A stretch of 47,018 nt of DNA from a virus: positions 1 through 47,018 of IMG/VR virus record IMGVR_UViG_3300025853_000160; one strand, given 5' to 3'. The notes beneath the pieces are model-generated. The model ran no database searches. It was not told the origin of the DNA and saw only the letters and a program-made list of their open reading frames with translations. A program made the position numbers and the translations under genes. Positions 41,106 through 47,018 of this stretch are shown here, one piece after another (position 1 is the stretch's first letter; each line of letters begins with the position of its first letter).

Positions 41106-41113
41106 AATAAATA
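41106..41113 (+). promoter_or_regulatory. Late-type promoter box (AATAAATA)
   Basis: AATAAATA lies 16 bases before the 41130 ATG. Confidence 0.6.
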
Positions 41114-41129
41114 ACTAAAAACTTACACC

Positions 41130-44100
41130 ATGTCAAGAGCAAGAGATCTAGCGGCGCTAGTAACACCAAATCTGTTCAATCAAGATGACACCCGATCGCA
41201 AGTTGGTTTGGGTACGACTGATATTGGTGCAAAAATTCAAGTATCTGGTGCAGTCTCTGCAACCTCATACTATGGTGATGGTTCCAATTTGACGGGAATT
41301 GTACTCCCTAGTGATAGTGACCAGACATTTGATAGTCTAAACATAACTGGAATCGCAACTATCAATCAACTTTCTGTTGGAAGTACGGTTGATAATCTAA
41401 CTCTAAATCACACCACTCTGACTGGAATCACGACGATAGGTGGTACTCTTAGTGTTGGTAATAGTGAAGGAAATCACGGTCAATATGTAATTTCTACAGG
41501 CATTGGAGTAACATGGATTGATCCTATTCAAATTAGGACGGATCAGGAGTTTACTGCTACTCCAGGACAAACTTTATTTACTTTCGATCACGATCCAGCA
41601 GGTCTTGATGTATTCAAAAACGGTCTAAAATTAGCAGACTCTGCATATAATTCTGATGGTGGAACTGTAGTTACTCTCACATCTGGTGCATCTGGCGGAG
41701 ATATAATTCATTTGGTCGGATATGGTGTTTCTGCAAACTCGGGAACATTTGGAAGTTTAACCGTCAAAAATGGTGGCACAGTTAAAGGAAATCTTGGTGG
41801 AATCAAGGTTGTTGATTTTGTTGGAGAAGATATAGTTGTAACTGGAGCTGGTGTAAGTGCAAAGGTTACTATTCCACCAAGACAAGGATTTATAGACACA
41901 TCAGATACAAGATTGTCGATTAAATATAGCAACGTTGGTGGTGGGACAACCAATTTCCCATTTACTGGAATTGCAACAGGGATAAACAATAGAAATACTA
42001 CGGATGTATTTGTTGATGGTGTAAAAATAAAACCAGAAAATATTGATTACTCATCATCATCATTTGTTCAAATACCAGCAGTATCAGCAGGAAGCACAGT
42101 AGAAGTTTTTACATATCCAGAAACTGCAAGAGTATCTATTGGCGATACATTAGATGCTACTGGAATTGTAAGACTACAATCTAGTATTGGTGAAGACGTA
42201 TCAACAAAACCATTTGATGTCTACTATTATGGTTCTTCTGGTACTGGATCTAGAAAATTAAAGGATGGTACAGAGTATAATTCATCATTTGGTGACGTTA
42301 TTATTGTAACTGGGGCAGATAGCACAGATCATTATGAAATCTTTGGTATTAATGATGGTTCAAGACTTGGCATATCAACATCAACTGCAACTGCAGGTCA
42401 AACAGTATTTACAACACCATCTACTTTTACTGCAAGTAACGTTGATGTCTTTATAAATGGTATTCGTTTACGTGACGAAGACTATACTGTTTCTGGAGCA
42501 TCACAAATTACACTGACTGCTGGTGCTTATGCGGATGATCATGTTCAAATCTTTGAATATACGCCATGGGCAAGAACTGGAGTCACAACGATTACAGCAG
42601 GTGCAGGACAAACTGAGTTCACAGTTGGAGCATCAAGTGCAGCAACAGATAATGACGTTTATATCTCTGGTATTAGATTAAGTAGCGCAGAGTTTAATGT
42701 TATTGGACTAGGAAATACAATTCAACTTACTTCTGGAACACTTCTCAATGAAGTCGTTACAGTTGTTGGTTTTGCAACGACTGCAAGAACTGGACTTGCA
42801 ACCAACTATTCTAACAGCAGTTTTGTACCAGGACATCAAAATCTCATTCCTGTTGCAAATTCTGCTGGAGCACTTGAAGTATTTGAAAATGGTGTTCTTC
42901 TAAACGATGCGGATTATACTCCAGATAGTGATGGGTATACTGCAGATAATGAATTTAGAATCTTAATTACTGCTGCTTTCAGTGTTTCGGAACATGTTGA
43001 AGTCGTACAATATAATCATCTAGGTAATCAGAGAGCAAGAACATCTACTAGCATTACTCCATTCGATGGGCAGTCAGTATTCCCATTCCTCTATACTACA
43101 GATCTTGTTGACGTATTCAGAAATGGATTTAAAGTTATAAGTCACGACTATAACAGTGAATCTCAGACTGAAATTGACTTCCTTAACTATACATTATCAA
43201 GCACAGATCACCTTGAATTGATTTCCTATACCCCAATCAGATTTACTGATTTTATAAAGGTTGAGAATGGTCTCTATAATTTAGCAACTGGTGTTGGAAT
43301 TGGAACGGAATCAATAGATTATCAATTAACTGTTGGTTCTGTAGGTTCTTCGGGAACATCATTATATGTAAATGGTGATGTAACAACAACAGGTGTTGTT
43401 AATGTTGGAACTGGAACCACGATTGAAAGTGGTGCTATTCATGTAGGATCTGGGGTAAGTGTTACTGACTCTGGTTTCTTTGTCGGAAGCAATACTTTTA
43501 ACAGTTCAGGACTTAACCTAGCAACTGGAGTCGTTACTGCTTCCAGTTTTGATGGAACAATATCTACAGCAACTAACGCGAATGTAGCAACAGTTGCTCT
43601 TGGATTCACTGGAGATGGTTCTATTAATACTTCAGGAGCTATTACGGCATCTAGTTTTACTGGTAATCTAACTGGTAACGTAACAGGAACAGCAACTACA
43701 GCAACAACTGCAACGACATTAGCATCTAATTCGAGTGTAAACACCTCTGGTATCATCACTGCTGCTTCAGTAACTGCTACAACCTTTACCGGAAACTTAA
43801 CCGGTAATGTAACAGGAACGGCAACTACAGCAACAACTGCAACTAGTTTACCTGGTGATATTAATATCAACACTACAGGTATTATTGGAGCATCTGCTAT
43901 TTCTGCAACTAGTGGTTTTGTTGGTAACTTAACCGGTACTGCATCCAATGCAAGTGAAGCAACAGTTGCTCTAGGATTTACTGGAGATGGTTCTATTAAT
44001 ACTTCAGGTGTTATTACAGCAACTAGTTTTACGGGAGACTTAACTGGCAATGTTACTGGAAATGTAACAGGAACAGCAGATGCAGCAACAACTGCAACGA

Positions 44101-45722
44101 CATTAGCATCTAATTCTAGTGTAAACACCTCTGGTATCATTACTGCTACTTCTTTCACCGGAGACTTAACTGGTAATGTTACTGGAAATTTAACAGGAAG
44201 AGCAGATGTAGCAACAGTTGCTCTTGGATTCACTGGAGATGGTTCTATTAATACTTCGGGTGTTATTACAGCAACTAGTTTTACGGGAGACTTAACAGGA
44301 ACAGCATCAACAGCAACACTTGCGATTGGATTTGCTACTGATTCCTCCATCAATACTTCAGGTATTATTACTGCTGCTTCATTTACTGGAGATCTAACAG
44401 GAAATGTTACTGGAACAGCATCAACAGCAACACTTGCTCTTGGATTCACTGGAGATGGTTCTATTAACACTTCTGGTATTATTACAGCATTTTCTATAAC
44501 TGCTGGTTCATTTATTGGAACTGCAACCGAAGCAACAGTTGCTCTAGGATTCACCGGAGATGGTTCTATTAACACTTCTGGTATTATTACTGCTGCTTCA
44601 TTTACTGGAGACTTAACTGGTAATGTAACAGGAAATGTAACTGGAACAGCATCAACAGCAACACTTGCTCTTGGATTTACAGGAGATGGTTCAATTAATA
44701 CTTCAGGTATTATTACTGCTGCTTCATTTACTGGAGATCTAACAGGAAACGTAACTGGAACAGCATCAACAGCAACACTTGCGATTGGATTTGCTACTGA
44801 TTCCTCTATCAATACAGTTGGAATTATTACTGCTGAGTCGTTTGTATCCAATGGTGATGTTACACTCGTTGGTGATAACAATATTCTTGGTATTGGAACT
44901 GGTTATAGCGTAGGTATTGGCAGCACTCAACCACAACAAGAACTTGATGTTATAGGAACGATTCGTGCAACTTCATTTGTTCATTCTGATGGAAGATTGT
45001 TTGCTTCGGATGTTGCACAGGTTGCTATAGCACTTACAGAAGATGCTAGTGTAAACACTACTGGAATTATTACTGCTGCTTCATTTACTGGTTCTGGTGT
45101 CGGACTTACAGATCTTCAAGCAAGTCAACTTACTGGAGCATTACCTTCACTTGATGGTTCTGCACTAACAGGTGTTGTTGGTTCTGGTAGTGGAGTCATT
45201 ATTCAGGATGATGCTACTAATGTTGGAACTGCTGGAACAATTAACTTCGGAGATAATATTGCTGCTTCATTCTCCAATGGAACTGCTACCGTATCTGTTA
45301 CAAACTTTGTTACTAGTGTTAACTTCCTAGACAATATAGAAGCAAACTTTGGCAATTCTTCAGATGGACGTATTACATACACAAATTCTGATGATACATT
45401 CTCTGTAAAAGTCCCTGGTGGGACTGGTGATCTTGTTCTTGGTGCTGGTCCAGAAGTTAGAATTACTAACGAGGATGGTACAATTGATAGAGCAGTGTTT
45501 ACTGGTGCTGGTGTAAGTGTAACTGGTGGTGGTACATTTACTGGAATTGTCACTGCATCATCTCTAGAGTTACAATCTACTGATCAATTCTTGATTGTAA
45601 CTAGAATGACCACAGCACAAAGAGATGGAGTTGCATCAACAACTGCTGGTTCAATTGTATTCAATACAACAACCAATAAGCATCAGGGTTACGATGGTTC
45701 TTCTTGGAATGACCTCTATTAA
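41130..45722 (+). CDS. Long tail-fibre protein (1530 aa)
   Basis: The start MSRARDLAALVTPNLFNQDDTRSQVG is followed by several ~80-residue modules with VDVFxNGxxLxxxDY (e.g. LDVFKNGLKLADSAY, VDVFINGIRLRDEDY, LEVFENGVLLNDADY), a common virion domain. From about residue 820 to 1230 come repeats of ALGFTGDGSINTSGIITAASF and TGDLTGNVTGTASTAT. The C-terminal tip (LQSTDQFLIVTRMTTAQRDGVASTTAGSIVFNTTTNKHQGYDG) matches typical trimerising fibre ends. This is very likely a long tail fibre and a main candidate for host recognition. A chaperone would be expected elsewhere; none is seen. Confidence 0.82.
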   Translation: MSRARDLAALVTPNLFNQDDTRSQVGLGTTDIGAKIQVSGAVSATSYYGDGSNLTGIVLPSDSDQTFDSLNITGIATINQLSVGSTVDNLTLNHTTLTGITTIGGTLSVGNSEGNHGQYVISTGIGVTWIDPIQIRTDQEFTATPGQTLFTFDHDPAGLDVFKNGLKLADSAYNSDGGTVVTLTSGASGGDIIHLVGYGVSANSGTFGSLTVKNGGTVKGNLGGIKVVDFVGEDIVVTGAGVSAKVTIPPRQGFIDTSDTRLSIKYSNVGGGTTNFPFTGIATGINNRNTTDVFVDGVKIKPENIDYSSSSFVQIPAVSAGSTVEVFTYPETARVSIGDTLDATGIVRLQSSIGEDVSTKPFDVYYYGSSGTGSRKLKDGTEYNSSFGDVIIVTGADSTDHYEIFGINDGSRLGISTSTATAGQTVFTTPSTFTASNVDVFINGIRLRDEDYTVSGASQITLTAGAYADDHVQIFEYTPWARTGVTTITAGAGQTEFTVGASSAATDNDVYISGIRLSSAEFNVIGLGNTIQLTSGTLLNEVVTVVGFATTARTGLATNYSNSSFVPGHQNLIPVANSAGALEVFENGVLLNDADYTPDSDGYTADNEFRILITAAFSVSEHVEVVQYNHLGNQRARTSTSITPFDGQSVFPFLYTTDLVDVFRNGFKVISHDYNSESQTEIDFLNYTLSSTDHLELISYTPIRFTDFIKVENGLYNLATGVGIGTESIDYQLTVGSVGSSGTSLYVNGDVTTTGVVNVGTGTTIESGAIHVGSGVSVTDSGFFVGSNTFNSSGLNLATGVVTASSFDGTISTATNANVATVALGFTGDGSINTSGAITASSFTGNLTGNVTGTATTATTATTLASNSSVNTSGIITAASVTATTFTGNLTGNVTGTATTATTATSLPGDININTTGIIGASAISATSGFVGNLTGTASNASEATVALGFTGDGSINTSGVITATSFTGDLTGNVTGNVTGTADAATTATTLASNSSVNTSGIITATSFTGDLTGNVTGNLTGRADVATVALGFTGDGSINTSGVITATSFTGDLTGTASTATLAIGFATDSSINTSGIITAASFTGDLTGNVTGTASTATLALGFTGDGSINTSGIITAFSITAGSFIGTATEATVALGFTGDGSINTSGIITAASFTGDLTGNVTGNVTGTASTATLALGFTGDGSINTSGIITAASFTGDLTGNVTGTASTATLAIGFATDSSINTVGIITAESFVSNGDVTLVGDNNILGIGTGYSVGIGSTQPQQELDVIGTIRATSFVHSDGRLFASDVAQVAIALTEDASVNTTGIITAASFTGSGVGLTDLQASQLTGALPSLDGSALTGVVGSGSGVIIQDDATNVGTAGTINFGDNIAASFSNGTATVSVTNFVTSVNFLDNIEANFGNSSDGRITYTNSDDTFSVKVPGGTGDLVLGAGPEVRITNEDGTIDRAVFTGAGVSVTGGGTFTGIVTASSLELQSTDQFLIVTRMTTAQRDGVASTTAGSIVFNTTTNKHQGYDGSSWNDLY
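43594..44790 (+). repeat. Repeated units in the long fibre gene
   Basis: Units of roughly 90-120 bp, built around ggattcactggagatggt, attaatacttcagg and the TGDLTGNVTGTA-coding segment, recur about nine times with silent and short in-frame differences. Recombination between them could change shaft length. Confidence 0.85.
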
Positions 45723-45740
45723 TTGTATCAATAAAAAAAC

Positions 45741-45752
45741 AATAAATAAATA
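45741..45752 (+). promoter_or_regulatory. Double late-type promoter box (overlapping AATAAATA)
   Basis: Two AATAAATA boxes overlap (45741-45748 and 45745-45752), 23-34 bases before the 45776 ATG. Confidence 0.6.
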
Positions 45753-45775
45753 CACGTAAAAAAATTATTTTAAGA

Positions 45776-46957
45776 ATGTCAAACTATAACGTAGAGTTAT
45801 CGCAACTTGCAAGATATGTAACTATTGATGATACAAACCAACACATTAGTTTTGGTTCAACGGTATCCAGTTTGAACGTGAAAAATTCGGCACTGACCGT
45901 TGATGGTGATCCTGCTGCTAGTGTTATTAGTGAATCAACAACTTATTATGTTACTGTGAATAATCTCACTGAAAGAGATGGTACTTTATCAAAACCATGG
46001 AATTCACCAACTGAGGCAGCAGAATACTTATCACAAAGACGTATTAAGAGTGGTGTAACAGTTACAGTTTCAATTAATAGCGGAACTTACCTATTCACTT
46101 CTCCAATTAGATTGGATCACCCACAAGGTTCACAAATTAAATATGTTGGTACAGCACCAACAACAACAAAACCAAGAGGTGCTACACTGAATGGTGGTGG
46201 AACTAGAGGTTACACTGTAGGAACTGAAGCAACTAATGATGTTACTCTAAGAAATTATTACACGGTAATATGGCAGTTTAATTCCACTACGGGAATCTTA
46301 GTTGGTCCAGAGTCCACTCTTGTTCTGCAAAATATTCTTATTCGTGGAAATTATGTTGCAAATGATCCAGATTCTACAGATGCAATCAGAGTTCAGAATG
46401 GAAGAGAAGGTGGTTTAGGTGGTTCTATTGAACTAATTGATTGTGCAATTCATAACTTTGCTAATAGAGGAATTGCTCTTGTCTTTGGTGGTTATGCAAC
46501 ATTGCGTGACGTATCTATCACTAATTGTGGAGGAGGTATTGGTAATTCTTCTGGGGTTATTCTTGGTGACTTGGGTACAGCACCCAACCAAATTTCAAAT
46601 TTGACAATATCTAATAACATGGGTAATGGAATCACTCATACAAGAAATGGTACAGGTCGCTATATAGGTTCATATATTGCTAATAATGGTGCAAATGGAA
46701 TTGATTTGATCGAGAATTCTTCTTGTCGTGCGTCAAACTCAACAATCACCAATAATGGCAAAAAAGGAGTTGTAGTACAACAAAGTGGTTCAGTTCAACT
46801 TCGTACTGCCACAGTAACTGGTAATGTACAACAAGATCTATTCGCACTTTCAAATTCATTTATAGATTTCCGGTCTTTCGCTGGCACAGCAACTGCGACT
46901 AAAGTATCTCCTTTCTTTAATACAACAGGGAATAACGGGTCATTTATTCAAAACTAA
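45776..46957 (+). CDS. Beta-helix tail-fibre/adhesin protein (393 aa)
   Basis: This complete 393-aa protein has GTLSKPWNSPTEAAEYLSQRRIKSGVTVTVSINSGTY near residues 65-105, a pectate-lyase-type start, then a right-handed beta-helix with repeated turns (IRGNY, IELIDCAIHNFANRGIALVFGGYATLRDVSITNCGGGIGN, LTISNNMGNGI, YIANNGANGIDLIENSSC). It resembles the N-terminal helix region of the 34312 protein. No clear catalytic triad is visible, so it may bind rather than cut polysaccharide. It ends with a Ser/Phe-rich tip. Confidence 0.8.
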   Translation: MSNYNVELSQLARYVTIDDTNQHISFGSTVSSLNVKNSALTVDGDPAASVISESTTYYVTVNNLTERDGTLSKPWNSPTEAAEYLSQRRIKSGVTVTVSINSGTYLFTSPIRLDHPQGSQIKYVGTAPTTTKPRGATLNGGGTRGYTVGTEATNDVTLRNYYTVIWQFNSTTGILVGPESTLVLQNILIRGNYVANDPDSTDAIRVQNGREGGLGGSIELIDCAIHNFANRGIALVFGGYATLRDVSITNCGGGIGNSSGVILGDLGTAPNQISNLTISNNMGNGITHTRNGTGRYIGSYIANNGANGIDLIENSSCRASNSTITNNGKKGVVVQQSGSVQLRTATVTGNVQQDLFALSNSFIDFRSFAGTATATKVSPFFNTTGNNGSFIQN

Positions 46958-47006
46958 TACATAAAATCATTTCTTTTCTCACATCTCACACTATCAGGTA
47001 AAATCA

Positions 47007-47018
47007 ATGGTAATTATA
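47007..47018 (+). CDS. Start of the next gene (partial)
   Basis: ATG at 47007 follows AGGTAAA (46996-47002) and gives only four codons (MVII) before the window ends. The spacing suggests a real start, but the product cannot be judged. Confidence 0.3.

Noticed and set aside
43439-44881. 480-aa minus-strand ORF rich in AVIIPEVLIEPSPVNPRA
   Set aside because: It is the antisense shadow of the fibre repeats at 43594-44790; the forward frame has clear fibre domains before and after.
45776-46957. Polysaccharide lyase activity of the beta-helix protein
   Set aside because: The fold is likely, but no catalytic residues could be identified by eye, so only a binding or structural role is called.

Overview
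This window is part of the genome of a T4-like cyanophage, a contractile-tailed myovirus of marine Synechococcus or Prochlorococcus. Three things support this. It has a T4-type replication and late-transcription set (gp33, gp59, gp32). It has T4-type tail genes (gp53, gp48, gp4, gp54, gp26, gp27, gp5). It also carries cyanobacterium-linked genes (thyX, phoH, a DUF1825 protein and a CP12-like protein). The DNA is AT-rich and densely packed, with many ATGA-type start/stop overlaps. Host-type TTGACA/TATAAT promoters and T4 late-type TATAAATA boxes occur side by side.

Layout. Positions 1-908 hold small unknown genes and two strong terminators. Positions 909-5534 (+) form a nucleotide-metabolism and replication block: thyX, a small conserved gene, phoH, a PD-(D/E)XK exonuclease, gp33, gp59, DUF1825 and gp32. 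Positions 5535-7835 (-) carry gp53, a gp48-like protein, an unknown protein and gp4, converging on gp32. Positions 7871-30854 (+) form the tail and baseplate block: a gp54-like protein, gp26, a small overlapping ORF that I predict is joined to gp26 by -1 frameshifting, two giant paralogous tape-measure/hub proteins, gp27, a CP12-like gene, an enlarged gp5, a separate needle-like protein, and three paralogous structural proteins. Positions 30889-34272 hold a small fibre-like protein, several small genes, tRNA-Leu(UAG), an HNH endonuclease and tRNA-Thr(UGU). Positions 34312-46957 encode four large virion or fibre proteins. A further gene begins at the right edge.

How the parts work together. 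gp33 is the late-transcription coactivator expected to act at the TATAAATA-like boxes found before many virion genes, while gp32 and both tRNAs have near-consensus sigma70 promoters. gp59 and gp32 serve helicase loading and ssDNA coating. The virion block builds the tail. Lysozyme-type activity appears to have moved from gp5 to two tape-measure-like proteins. One of these also carries a predicted ADP-ribosyltransferase domain and about 2.8 kb of collagen-like Gly-X-Y repeats, and this is the most striking feature of the window.

Limits: all functions come from reading motifs by eye. No database search or structure prediction was run, and names of individual baseplate proteins (gp48 versus gp54, gp51-like) are less certain than their general class.
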